In this document: positions 1 through 6,871 of the stretch, piece after piece
How the letters are laid out: every line of letters begins with the position of its first letter
Position numbering within the stretch: position 1 is the first letter of the stretch
Notes under the pieces: model-generated
Told to the model about the DNA's origin: nothing
Databases searched by the model: none
The model's input: only the letters and a program-made list of their open reading frames with translations
Position numbers and translations under genes: made by a program
NCBI GenBank assembly: GCA_029938515.1
Contig: JAOZUU010000106.1
Span: forward strand, 1-8,064
Direction: 5' to 3'
Length of the DNA stretch: 8,064 nt
Source: Desulfobacterales bacterium
GTDB taxonomy: Bacteria; Desulfobacterota; Desulfobacteria; Desulfobacterales; QNYZ01

Positions 1-100
1 GTATCATGGATATGGCCGTAACAATAAAAATTACCAGTATACCGGCTTTTACCATGGCTTTTCGGCGGTTATTCACCCGATTATTTTCAATGGATGACAT
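1..100 (-). CDS. N-terminus of an unidentified membrane protein (partial)
   Basis: An open frame begins at the ATG complementary to 98-100 and runs off the left edge after 33 codons with no stop. A strong Shine-Dalgarno (GAGAGGAG, complementary to about 107-114) lies upstream of it. The start reads MSSIENNRVNNRRKAMVKAG followed by a hydrophobic run (ILVIFIVTAISMI). This is a short basic cytoplasmic head leading into a first membrane helix, with no obvious cleavage site. Such a start is seen in DedA/TVP38-type and many other inner-membrane proteins, but 33 residues do not allow a family call. It lies downstream of zwf on the same strand, separated by a palindromic repeat, so cotranscription is possible but unproven. 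That a gene starts here is fairly sure; its function is unknown. Confidence 0.6.
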   Translation of the reverse strand, partial: MSSIENNRVNNRRKAMVKAGILVIFIVTAISMI

Positions 101-118
101 GGGGTTTCTCCTCTCGTT

Positions 119-206
119 GAAACTACGAAATACGCGAAGCACGCGAAAGGAATTGGTTGACGATTTGTTTCTCCATTTTCACGCCTTTCGCGTTTTTTCT
201 AGTTTC
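119..206. repeat. Dispersed-type palindromic repeat (MITE/REP-like)
   Basis: Two inverted arms enclose the segment. GAAACTA (119-125) pairs with TAGTTTC (200-206), and ACGCGAAAGG (141-150) pairs perfectly with CCTTTCGCGT (184-193). The left arm carries about seven extra bases and an internal 9-base periodicity on the minus strand (TTTCGCGTG, CTTCGCGTA, TTTCGTAGT). TTCGYGT-type repeats of this kind are, from general knowledge, scattered through intergenic DNA of many deltaproteobacterial genomes. No transposase and no clear target-site duplication is seen. It has no T-run, so it is not a standard terminator of zwf. Confidence 0.6.
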
Positions 207-263
207 CTCCTCCGGCCTATCGACTGGATCCGCGCCGATGGCGGGAGCACAAAGGGATATTTT

Positions 264-1823
264 TCAAAGGCCTCCGGGACCGATATCCGCAGCCTCCTCT
301 GGCCCCCAGCTGCCGGATTGATAGAAGTGCAACTTGCGGCCCCGGTCCTCACAATTTTCGCAGGCCGCTAAAATCGGCGTCAGAAACCACCAGCACCGTT
401 CAACGCCATCCTGTCGCCAGAATAGCATATGATCGCCCAGGATGCAGTCCAGCAATACCTTTTCATATGCTTCCAGTACGGGCCCGGATTCGTTCCGGTG
501 GTAGTCAAAATTCATTGTCACGGGTCGCAGGCATACCCTGGCACCCGGTTGTTTGGTCTGAAATGTCAGGGTGATCTTTTCATCCGGGTAGATGCCGAGG
601 GTGATTCGATTGGCGCTGATGGTTTCACCGAGGATTTTCCTGAACATGGAATGGGGAACATCTTTAAATTGAATGGAAATTTCGGTGATTTTTTTAGCCA
701 GGCGCTTACCCGAGGTCAGGTAGAAAGGCACCCCCTGCCAGCGCCAGTTGTCCAGGAAAACTTTCATCCGGGCAAAGGTGGGGGTCAGGGAGCCCGGATC
801 GACGCCGGTTTCCTCACGATAGGCTTGAATATTTTTACCATCAATACGTCCCGAACCGTATTGGCCCAGAACGAGGTGATCGGCCATATTTTCAGTTGAA
901 AACGGGCGAAGGGATCGAAATATTTTTATCCGTTCATCCCGGACCTGTTCCGCTTTGAATCTAGCGGGCGGCTCCATGGCGATGAGGGCCAACAATTGCA
1001 TCATGTGGTTCTGAAACATATCCCTCAGCACACCAGCCTGTTCATAGTAGCCGGCCCGGTGTTCCACGCCCAGGGTTTCCAGGGCGTTGATGCTGACATA
1101 TTCGATATACCGTCGATTCCAGACCGGCTCGAAGATCGAATTGGCAAAACGAAACATCAACATATTCTGGACGGTTTCCTTGGCCAGGTAATGATCGATT
1201 CTGAAAATTTGATGTTCTTTGAAATAGGCGTGGATGGCCCGGTCCAATTCAATGGCGGTTTCAAGGTCACGCCCAAACGGTTTTTCAACGACCAGGCGGA
1301 CCCAGCCGTGACCATCGCTATTTTCTTCACTGAGGCCGGCCTGACCGATTCGGCGCGTCACCGGCTGGTAGAGAGATGGAGGTAGGGCCAGGTAAAAGAT
1401 CAGATTCTCCCCGGAATGATTTTTTTTGTCCAGTGATTTCAGTGTGTCAGCTAATTGTACGTAAGATAATCGGTCGTCATAATCGATGGTTTGGTAAAAG
1501 AGGCGCTTGGCAAAGTTCTGCCATCCATCCGGGCCGGATGAATCGGATGCCGGCAGCGCCGTTTCCAGTTTGCTTCGAAATTCCCGGTCGGTCAGCCGGG
1601 TCCGGCCACATCCGACAATGACAAAGCGTTCCGGCAATCCGTGCTGGTGGTACAGATTAAACAGGGCCGGAATCAGCTTGCGGGCGGTCAAATCGCCCGT
1701 GGCGCCGAAAATGACGATGGTGCAGGGGGCAAGGGGTTCGGTGATTGCGCATTGAGCGTTCAACCCATCCGCTTCACGTGCAGCAGTGGATACGATCGTA
1801 TCGGTCCCCATGCCTTTTTCCAT
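264..1823 (-). CDS. zwf: Glucose-6-phosphate 1-dehydrogenase
   Basis: This cytoplasmic enzyme oxidises glucose 6-phosphate to 6-phosphogluconolactone with NAD(P)+, the entry step of the oxidative pentose phosphate and Entner-Doudoroff routes. The 519-residue product is slightly longer than the usual 480-510 because of a ~33-residue N-terminal extension. Visible motifs are the Rossmann loop GATGDLT (40-46), EKPFG (180-184), the substrate-site signature RIDHYLAKE (208-216) and the catalytic-His block QNHMMQ (271-276). Further family blocks are WQGVPFYLTSGKRL (362-375), EAYEKVLLDCILGD (451-464) and the C-terminal GSWGP (504-508). The ATG at 1823 is preceded by GGGGGAG with a 6-base gap; an internal ATG four codons later has no better site. 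The gene starts 55 bases after the DUF547 stop on the same strand, suggesting one transcript. No opcA, pgl or gnd is in view. Identity is certain; NAD versus NADP preference cannot be read here. Confidence 0.97.
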   Translation of the reverse strand: MEKGMGTDTIVSTAAREADGLNAQCAITEPLAPCTIVIFGATGDLTARKLIPALFNLYHQHGLPERFVIVGCGRTRLTDREFRSKLETALPASDSSGPDGWQNFAKRLFYQTIDYDDRLSYVQLADTLKSLDKKNHSGENLIFYLALPPSLYQPVTRRIGQAGLSEENSDGHGWVRLVVEKPFGRDLETAIELDRAIHAYFKEHQIFRIDHYLAKETVQNMLMFRFANSIFEPVWNRRYIEYVSINALETLGVEHRAGYYEQAGVLRDMFQNHMMQLLALIAMEPPARFKAEQVRDERIKIFRSLRPFSTENMADHLVLGQYGSGRIDGKNIQAYREETGVDPGSLTPTFARMKVFLDNWRWQGVPFYLTSGKRLAKKITEISIQFKDVPHSMFRKILGETISANRITLGIYPDEKITLTFQTKQPGARVCLRPVTMNFDYHRNESGPVLEAYEKVLLDCILGDHMLFWRQDGVERCWWFLTPILAACENCEDRGRKLHFYQSGSWGPEEAADIGPGGL

Positions 1824-1878
1824 CTTTTACTCCCCCGGTTCGAATTCGTGAACCCTGAAACACTTTGCCTGGGCGATA

Positions 1879-2631
1879 CTATTTCCCGTTCAGGGACCAG
1901 TCATAATCAAGATACTTGACTTTGATCTTATTTTCGATTGCCTTCAAATTTGTTTTCAGATCACCTTCGGCATACTTGCGGAAAAAATTAACGATACCAT
2001 CCTTGAAATCGGTTTTAAACCATTTAAATATCGAACTGACGTATAATACGTTCCCTTTCAAATAGTTATTGTTCGGATCGTTGATAAACGCGCGGGTCAA
2101 CTGATCGAGCTGCCGATCCAATGTATCACCGCTGAAGGGTTCATCCGCCAGGGGCGGACAGCTTTTAGCGGCACAATTGATGGCAAAGTGGACTCTCGGG
2201 TCATTAAATCGGGGCCGAAGAATATCATGCTCAATATGATCCAGGGTCATGACTTTGCCGTCGATCCGGGCGATCTTTTTTTTCCAGGGGCTTTTCAGCA
2301 GGCTCCCCAGGTCCTTGATGGATTTCACGCCGGGGTAGTCACTTAAAATCAGCTTGATGGTCCAGGCGTTATAGGCATTGGCATAAAATGCGAATTGCTC
2401 GTCGTGGGACAACGATTGAGGTTCAACGGCTTCGAGCATCGCCAGATAGGCGTCGAGGGTCGCTTCCTCATTTTTTAAGTCCTGGTAGTTCACTTCCCCC
2501 GCCCGGACATATTTACCGAGCAGTTCGGTAAAAAGTCCGTGATCAACTGGGTTGCCGGCCAGGCTTGTTGCTACTATGCCGACGCTTCCAAATATGAATA
2601 AGGTGCTATAAAGCATAAGTGTTTTTCGCAT
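1879..2631 (-). CDS. Secreted DUF547 domain protein
   Basis: The product is 250 residues if started at the ATG complementary to 2629-2631, which has GGGAG seven bases upstream. A TTG 21 bases further upstream is in frame but has no better site. Residues 1-26 look like a signal peptide (MRKTLMLYS, hydrophobic core, SLAG), so the protein is probably periplasmic or, less likely, membrane anchored. The DUF547 core is evident: FYANAYNAWTI (82-92), then LDHIEHDILRP (130-140), then DPRVHFAINCAAKSCPPL (144-161) with its paired cysteines 153 and 158, and the C-terminal YLDYDWSLN. DUF547 has no firmly established biochemical role; a thiol- or cysteine-based activity is only a guess from the conserved Cys/His block. 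It sits directly upstream of zwf with a 55-base gap, so they probably share a transcript. No metabolic link is evident. Confidence 0.9.
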   Translation of the reverse strand: MRKTLMLYSTLFIFGSVGIVATSLAGNPVDHGLFTELLGKYVRAGEVNYQDLKNEEATLDAYLAMLEAVEPQSLSHDEQFAFYANAYNAWTIKLILSDYPGVKSIKDLGSLLKSPWKKKIARIDGKVMTLDHIEHDILRPRFNDPRVHFAINCAAKSCPPLADEPFSGDTLDRQLDQLTRAFINDPNNNYLKGNVLYVSSIFKWFKTDFKDGIVNFFRKYAEGDLKTNLKAIENKIKVKYLDYDWSLNGK

Positions 2632-2854
2632 CTGAATACTCCCATGACTCAATTTTGTTTAAAATCTGTCGTTTGTTACAGCAAATACTTACGTCTGATT
2701 TTTATCTATTCAATTAGGATTTGGAATGGGAATGCGCGAGATAGAAATGAATGGAAAATTTCAACTGGCGGGGACGTCGGACGTGTCCCGGAGAAGCTGA
2801 AAAGCGAAAATTAATCAGACCGGGTATGACGAATTCAGACTTTTCCCGCAATTG
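2632..2854. other. Intergenic gap between the small VPE protein and the DUF547 gene
   Basis: These 223 bases hold no gene that I can support. The right half contains the REP-like hairpin at 2759-2802. The left half should hold the promoter of the DUF547-zwf transcript, but I see no convincing -35/-10 pair and no sigma-54 element. TTGCTG and TAAACA 17 bases apart on the minus strand is the best and a poor match. Confidence 0.4.
2759..2802. repeat. Imperfect REP-like inverted repeat
   Basis: The central part GGGAC (2771-2775) pairs with GTCCC (2785-2789). Outside it, TTTCAACT (2759-2766) faces GCTGAAA (2796-2802) with mismatches, giving a long imperfect hairpin about 44 bases in extent. It has a GC-rich middle in an AT-rich spacer. 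It has no U-tract in either direction, so an intrinsic terminator is unlikely. GGGGACGT-containing palindromes of this size are typical of REP-type elements, but no second copy is in the window to prove it. Confidence 0.35.
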
Positions 2855-3010
2855 TCATTTTTGAACCAGCGTTTTTAGTCCAATCGTCGCCAGAGCGAGC
2901 AGGCCGATTCCGAAAATCAACGTAGCGAGAGATTCGGGAACGGGTGACACCAGCGCATATCCGGCTATCAAAATCACAATCAAAAAGATTAAAAAACCGA
3001 GCTGTTTCAT
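2855..3010 (-). CDS. 51-residue hydrophobic protein with a PEP-CTERM-like tail
   Basis: The sequence starts MKQLGFLIFLIVILIAGYAL, then SPVPESLATLIFGIGLLALA, and ends TIGLKTLVQK. The first hydrophobic run (about 4-20) could be a signal peptide or membrane helix. After only two or three residues comes VPES and a second hydrophobic run (about 28-43) with a lysine-containing end. VPE, a hydrophobic stretch with GxGLLALA, and a basic tail resemble the PEP-CTERM sorting signal, but the second proline is Ser and the usual Arg cluster is missing. The start is set by AGGAGG (complement of 3018-3023), seven bases before the ATG at 3010. An ATG six bases earlier is too close to that site, and longer starts would lie upstream of the predicted sigma-54 start site. 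It may be a minimal or decayed exosortase substrate or a plain two-helix membrane protein; it is transcribed toward the DUF547 gene. Confidence 0.6.
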   Translation of the reverse strand: MKQLGFLIFLIVILIAGYALVSPVPESLATLIFGIGLLALATIGLKTLVQK

Positions 3011-3056
3011 CTTCATCCCTCCTGAATGGTCTCCTCTTGCTCTCATTGTAATGAGG

Positions 3057-3074
3057 TTGCAAATAGAGTGCCAA
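3057..3074 (-). promoter_or_regulatory. Sigma-54 promoter of the 51-residue protein
   Basis: The minus strand reads TTGGCACTCTATTTGCAA. The invariant -24 GG (3072-3071) and -12 GC (3060-3059) are exactly ten bases apart, and the boxes match the RpoN consensus TGGCACG-N4-TTGCW except for one base. The start site would be near 3047, giving an mRNA leader of about 37 bases with a good ribosome site. A matching upstream activating site lies 104 bases beyond the -24 GG. Confidence 0.75.
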
Positions 3075-3124
3075 GGCTCTGAAAGGAACTCATGCCCGTG
3101 GTTGAGTGTTAAATTGACTGTCAT

Positions 3125-3462
3125 TTTAATTGATTAGGTGATACCATTGGATTGTTATTAAATCCGGAAATAAAAAATTGTGAAAAAGAGGTAACAATCG
3201 GATCGAAATTGTGAATTATTTTACAATAAGTGCCGTCAAATGGCGAAAGCAACTTCAGGCGAGACCTGAGCGATACGGTAAAAAATGGTACGGAAGGATC
3301 ATAAGCGATCATCAGCGCGATGGACACATCTGCTTTGTTCAGGATGGCTTTGAGAAATTCCTTCGTAGTGTCGAACGGGGTTCCAATGTAGATATACCTC
3401 CGAAACTACTGGTGGCAGAAGTCGCTAATGTGATACATGCTCAACAAAAAAAGTGGCTCGGT
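3125..3462. other. Gap between the TPR gene and the small VPE protein
   Basis: The part 3177-3228 is the activator-site cluster listed separately. From 3231 to 3462 I recognise no gene on either strand. Open frames exist, such as 3211-3642 on plus, which runs antisense into the TPR gene, but they have no ribosome site, no family motif and no plausible codon pattern. No clear terminator for the TPR gene is visible either; only a short T-run follows its stop. Confidence 0.4.
3177..3228 (-). promoter_or_regulatory. Upstream activating sites for the 3057-3074 sigma-54 promoter
   Basis: A 22-base quasi-palindrome at 3177-3198 begins ATTGTGAA and ends GTAACAAT. A second, near-palindromic site ATTGTGAATTATTTTACAAT follows at 3208-3227, so ATTGTGAA recurs with a 31-base period, about three helical turns. 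The stretch 3189-3228 matches 6904-6943 at 34 of 40 positions, the first 22 of them identical. The same 22-base motif lies at the same distance from two other sigma-54-like promoters in this window. The layout fits binding of an NtrC-type activator such as PrsR; the protein is inferred. Confidence 0.65.
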
Positions 3463-5544
3463 CTATTTTTCCTTCTGGATGAACTTGAGGGCATCATCCG
3501 CCCCTTCAAATTTATGGGAGATATTCAGGGCCTTGAGCATAAAAAGTCTGGCTTGTTCCTGATTGCCCATGGCCTGCATCACAGCCGCATAGTGATATAT
3601 TATGGAAGGAATCTGGTCAGTTTTCTCTATTGCTCGCTTTAAATATTTTTCAGCGTTTTTGAGATCGCTCTTTTGGAAGTAGATCCAACCTATCGTATCG
3701 AGAATGATAGGGTTATCGGGTTGCAGTTTGTTGGCATTCTGCGCCAATCGCAATGCTTTTTCAAGGTTGACGCCTTGTTTGGCATAAAACCAAGCTAACT
3801 GGTTATACCCTAAAAAAGATTTGGGATATTCGTTGACCAGCTTATTGTATTGAGCTTCAGCTTTATCAAATGCACCGGTCTTTTCATAAACGGAGCCGAG
3901 CCGATAGGTTAAGATCGGGTTCGGTTTTAATGCCAAAGCTTTTGTGTAGTACACACTTGCCAGTTGCGCGTCTTGTGTAAGAAAGCCAATATCGCCCAAG
4001 GCAATAAGGGCAGCCATGAATTCAGGAGTTTCGCGCAAGGATGCCTCAAAGTGCGAAATTGCTTTGGCTTTATCGCCACGGCGCTGATACACTTGGGCGA
4101 TCAGATAATTGGACCAGATGGAGCCAGGATTTACTTGCAAGGCGCGTTGAAGCTGTTTGATGGCGGCCGTATCCATACGCTGGGAAGAATAGACCAGTCC
4201 CATCAGAATATATTTAAATTCCTCCGTTTTTAAATTATTTTGCAATTTTTGTGAGGACAGGCCGTAAAGGCTGAAACCATGAAAGAGCCCTGCTGCGTTC
4301 TGCCAGCTTTGGACCGCTTGGGACCATTGATTTTGTTGTGCGTAAATACATCCGGCCATAAAAAACTTCAGCCGATCCAACGCACCTGAACCTTTCACAC
4401 GCATAATGGCCTCGGCATTCAACCTTTGGCCAAGGTAGTTCTGCAAAGACAATTGGGATAAATGAGCAGACACGTGACGGTCATCTATTTCAAGCACTTT
4501 AGTCAGTTGCCGTAACGCATCCCTATATTTCTCAGATTGCATGTATCCGAGCCCTGTCAAATAGTGAACGTGAATATCTTTAGGCTCTATTTTATCCAGC
4601 AATAGAAGGGCTTTTTTAGATTCGCCTATATGCAGATAGGCCTCAGCCATCACCACTTTGGCTGTTTTTACGTTATAATTGTTTAGTTGCGCGGCGGTCT
4701 GCAAGGCCTCAGTATACCGGGCGGTTTTGAGCTGCAGTTCAGCCAGTTTTTCCAGCGCTCCAGGCTGATTGGACTTGATACCAAGACTTTTCTTGAGATG
4801 TTGCATAGCAAAGTCAAATTTACCCTCATGGTCGTAAACCAGCGCCAGGCCGTAATGGGGCGATGCGGTTTTGGGCGACAGCTCAAGGGATTTGCTGAAA
4901 TGGCGGCGCGCCTGATTAAAATCGTTCTTCCGGATGGCTAAAAATCCCAGATTAGTGTAGGCGGGTGCAAACCGTGGGTTTAGTTTGACAGCAGTTCGAA
5001 AATTCTCGGTTGCCAGGTTCAGCCTATCTTGTTCAAAATAAATACTGCCCAACATATTATAGGGGAACGGATGTTGTTTATTTTTTGATATGGCCCTTTC
5101 TGAGAGCTGGACAGCAGTGTCGAAATCTTTTGCAATGAATGCGGACATGGCCTGAGCATATAAAACCAGAGAATTATCGGCGTTGAGGCGCCGGGCTTTT
5201 TTTAGTTGCTTTTGGGCGTCATCGACAGCGTCCCTGGAGAACAGGTGCAGACTGTACAGGGCATGCAAATCGGCATTATTTGGAGCGACCTGAAGAAGCC
5301 GCCAAGCCATGGGGCCGATACCTGCCAGATTGCCATTAACAAGGTTGCGCTTTAAATCCTCGATTATCGCATCCTTGTTTTGTTCCAGAAATGCCTTGTC
5401 AAAAGCACCGGCATCTTCCAGCAGCAAATCTTCGAATGGATACTTTATTGCGTGGGCGGAAGGAGGCCGGGTCAGTATCAGTAAACCAAGTGCCGCCGAC
5501 AAGAACAGGACCGTTTGCAGAGAAAATATTTTGTGGCAACCCAT
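3463..5544 (-). CDS. Secreted TPR-repeat protein, possibly PrsT-like
   Basis: The product is 693 residues if started at the ATG complementary to 5542-5544, nine bases after GGAAGGA. The two upstream in-frame ATGs overlap or abut that site. A signal peptide is clear (MGCHKIF, hydrophobic core, PPSAHA, cleavage near residue 32). There is no lipobox; the only early Cys is residue 3. The rest is a nearly continuous array of degenerate 34-residue TPR units from about residue 75 to 680. They are clearest at 159-228, 473-506 and 606-640, with typical pairs such as AYTNLGFLAIRKNDFNQA and ILDTIGWIYFQKSDLKNA. TPR arrays scaffold protein contacts, here in the periplasm or at the envelope. Its position beside PEP-CTERM genes recalls PrsT, the TPR lipoprotein of exosortase loci, which is longer and lipidated, so this is at best a relative. 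It could also be a generic outer-membrane assembly or export TPR protein. Confidence 0.9.
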   Translation of the reverse strand: MGCHKIFSLQTVLFLSAALGLLILTRPPSAHAIKYPFEDLLLEDAGAFDKAFLEQNKDAIIEDLKRNLVNGNLAGIGPMAWRLLQVAPNNADLHALYSLHLFSRDAVDDAQKQLKKARRLNADNSLVLYAQAMSAFIAKDFDTAVQLSERAISKNKQHPFPYNMLGSIYFEQDRLNLATENFRTAVKLNPRFAPAYTNLGFLAIRKNDFNQARRHFSKSLELSPKTASPHYGLALVYDHEGKFDFAMQHLKKSLGIKSNQPGALEKLAELQLKTARYTEALQTAAQLNNYNVKTAKVVMAEAYLHIGESKKALLLLDKIEPKDIHVHYLTGLGYMQSEKYRDALRQLTKVLEIDDRHVSAHLSQLSLQNYLGQRLNAEAIMRVKGSGALDRLKFFMAGCIYAQQNQWSQAVQSWQNAAGLFHGFSLYGLSSQKLQNNLKTEEFKYILMGLVYSSQRMDTAAIKQLQRALQVNPGSIWSNYLIAQVYQRRGDKAKAISHFEASLRETPEFMAALIALGDIGFLTQDAQLASVYYTKALALKPNPILTYRLGSVYEKTGAFDKAEAQYNKLVNEYPKSFLGYNQLAWFYAKQGVNLEKALRLAQNANKLQPDNPIILDTIGWIYFQKSDLKNAEKYLKRAIEKTDQIPSIIYHYAAVMQAMGNQEQARLFMLKALNISHKFEGADDALKFIQKEK

Positions 5545-5595
5545 CGGTACCATTCCTTCCATTATTTTGATTTCAAAATCGTTATTGTTTTCTGA

Positions 5596-5624
5596 ATGTT
5601 ATTAAAAACCAAAGCTGCCGTCAA
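5596..5624 (-). promoter_or_regulatory. Candidate sigma-70 promoter of the TPR gene
   Basis: On the minus strand TTGACG (5624-5619) and TAACAT (5601-5596) are separated by 17 bases. This gives a good -35 and a moderate -10, with a start site near 5589 and a leader of about 45 bases. It lies just downstream of the terminator of the VWA gene, supporting a separate transcript for the TPR gene. No sigma-54 element is seen here. Confidence 0.4.
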
Positions 5625-5627
5625 TAG

Positions 5628-5666
5628 TCAAAAACAAAGGGCGGAACATGTGCCCCGCCCTTTGTT
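5628..5666 (-). terminator. Rho-independent terminator of the VWA gene
   Basis: AACAAAGGGCGG (5633-5644) pairs perfectly with CCGCCCTTTGTT (5655-5666), a 12-base-pair stem with a 10-base loop. On the minus strand the stem runs directly into a T-run (GTTTTTGAC). It lies 48 bases after the stop of the VWA gene and before the TPR promoter. The other direction lacks a T-run, so it acts on minus-strand transcripts. Confidence 0.85.
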
Positions 5667-5713
5667 GATACAATCCAGATTTTAGCTTAACAGGTTTTAG
5701 CCTAAATGGCTGA

Positions 5714-6625
5714 CTAGTTCTTAATTTTGCGGCGACTCAATGCAGCGAGACCGATCAGACCCGTACCTAGCAGAAACATGGTCGCGGGTTCAGGAACACC
5801 TGTCGGCGGGTCAACCGGCGGCTGAGATATGATTTCCTGGGTCTTAATTTCAACAAATGCTTTTGTAAAAGACACAGCGTTATTTCCGCCGGCACGCAGG
5901 ATATCTAAATTCCACGCTGCACCGCCGTTTTCCAGCGCCATGGCCACATACTGAGTTTCAGTGTCTCCAGCTCCACTCCCTGTCGTAGCACCGGTAGCCA
6001 GGTTGTAATTGCCATCAGGGGCCACTAATATGGCATTTTGAACACCGGCGGTGGCGTCATCGAGATCATTGCCATCCGCGACACGTCCGAGCGCGGCGCC
6101 CGAATCAGAGCCGAAATCATTGTCTACGACGACATTGAGCAGCGCATTTTTCGCACCCAGGGCAGCTAATGTGCTCGCATAAGTGTCCGAAGATCCGTTG
6201 TCACGATCTTCATCAGTAATAAGAACGATGTTTACGGCTGCGGTGGAGCGAAAGCTGTAGTTATCCAAAGCATAATTGATTGCTTGCCAGCCATCCTCAA
6301 AGCTCCCACTTGTGACCAGACTTCCAGCTGCTGTTGCCATTTGGGCAGCGTTCCCCCAATCTCCCGTACCAACCGTGTGTTTATGGCCGGAGATGCCATG
6401 ACCAGAATAGGCTCCAAATCCAACCAGAGCGTATTGGTTGCCGGTAACACCTGCGGCGATAAGGTTGGCATCGAGAGCAGTAACCATGGCGGGGATCCAT
6501 GCATGTTCACCACCCATTGACCCGGATTCGTCCACCACGAAAATGATATCACCTGTATCGGCCGCGAATGCCGCCGATGCTGAGAACATTATTAAAATGG
6601 CCGTTAGAAATAGAATTTTTTTCAT
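5714..6625 (-). CDS. VWA-domain protein with PEP-CTERM sorting tail
   Basis: This 303-residue exported protein starts with a classical signal peptide (1-21, ending SAAFA). The VWA domain follows: DIIFVVDESGSMGG (26-39) supplies the MIDAS motif DxSxS (32-36), the second metal loop is around VTSGSFEDGW (104-113), and NIVLITDEDRD (132-142) supplies the distal aspartate. All classical MIDAS elements appear intact, so divalent-metal-dependent ligand binding is plausible. A Pro-rich linker (QPPVDPPTG) leads to the tail VPEPATMFLLGTGLIGLA plus the basic end SRRKIKN (277-303), a textbook PEP-CTERM signal for exosortase processing and surface or EPS-associated display. The start has AGGAGG five bases upstream. 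It is alone on its transcript, with a strong terminator after it and a long AT-rich regulatory region before it. The likely role is an extracellular matrix or adhesion protein; the ligand is unknown. No exosortase is in the window. Confidence 0.93.
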   Translation of the reverse strand: MKKILFLTAILIMFSASAAFAADTGDIIFVVDESGSMGGEHAWIPAMVTALDANLIAAGVTGNQYALVGFGAYSGHGISGHKHTVGTGDWGNAAQMATAAGSLVTSGSFEDGWQAINYALDNYSFRSTAAVNIVLITDEDRDNGSSDTYASTLAALGAKNALLNVVVDNDFGSDSGAALGRVADGNDLDDATAGVQNAILVAPDGNYNLATGATTGSGAGDTETQYVAMALENGGAAWNLDILRAGGNNAVSFTKAFVEIKTQEIISQPPVDPPTGVPEPATMFLLGTGLIGLAALSRRKIKN

Positions 6626-6750
6626 TTTTTCCTCCTGACTCGATTAGTTCAATTTCCCAATGATAAATTCCATATTTTTAATCTTTGTTGCGTAACGTTT
6701 GTATAATCCCCCCTTTCAATTATATTTATGAATCATTGTGCAAGTATAAT

Positions 6751-6768
6751 AGAAAAAATAGTGCCAGA
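6751..6768 (-). promoter_or_regulatory. Sigma-54-like promoter of the VWA gene
   Basis: The minus strand reads TTCTGGCACTATTTTTTCTA. The -24 box TGGCAC is perfect (GG at 6765-6764). At the -12 position, ten bases on, TC replaces the usual GC. Alone this would be weak evidence, but a degenerate copy of the activator motif lies 106 bases upstream, as at the other two loci. The start site would be near 6740, about 115 bases before the ATG. Confidence 0.45.
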
Positions 6769-6871
6769 ATTCTACAAAAAATTCATGCACACTATTCATT
6801 ATTAAATCAAGTGTTTTTTCAGATAGATAGGTGGCGAATAAAATATACCTAACCAATGCTGAAACTGAAAA

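Noticed and set aside
6..371. Plus-strand 121-residue open frame
   Set aside because: It is antisense to the end of zwf and to the start of the partial membrane gene and crosses the palindromic repeat. It has no ribosome site and no recognisable motif.
1853..1895. CCCTGAA / TTCAGGG inverted repeat around the DUF547 stop
   Set aside because: It is only seven pairs with a 29-base loop and no T-run. It is too weak for a terminator between two genes that look cotranscribed.
429..1919. Several plus-strand open frames across the zwf region
   Set aside because: All lie antisense to unmistakable zwf coding sequence and show no domain of their own.
3011..3124. N-terminal extension of the small VPE protein to 89 residues (start at 3124)
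   Set aside because: The extension is read through the sigma-54 promoter at 3057-3074 and has no ribosome site or signal-like character. The AGGAGG-led ATG at 3010 is far better.
3121..3327. Minus-strand open frame sharing the peptide HNFDPIVT with the frame at 6716-7057
   Set aside because: The shared peptide is only the translation of the shared regulatory block (3189-3210 and 6904-6925). The rest of the two frames is unrelated, so this is DNA-site conservation and not a gene family.
3211..3642. Plus-strand 143-residue open frame
   Set aside because: It overlaps the TPR gene by 180 bases in antisense and starts inside the activator site. It has no Shine-Dalgarno and no recognisable family.
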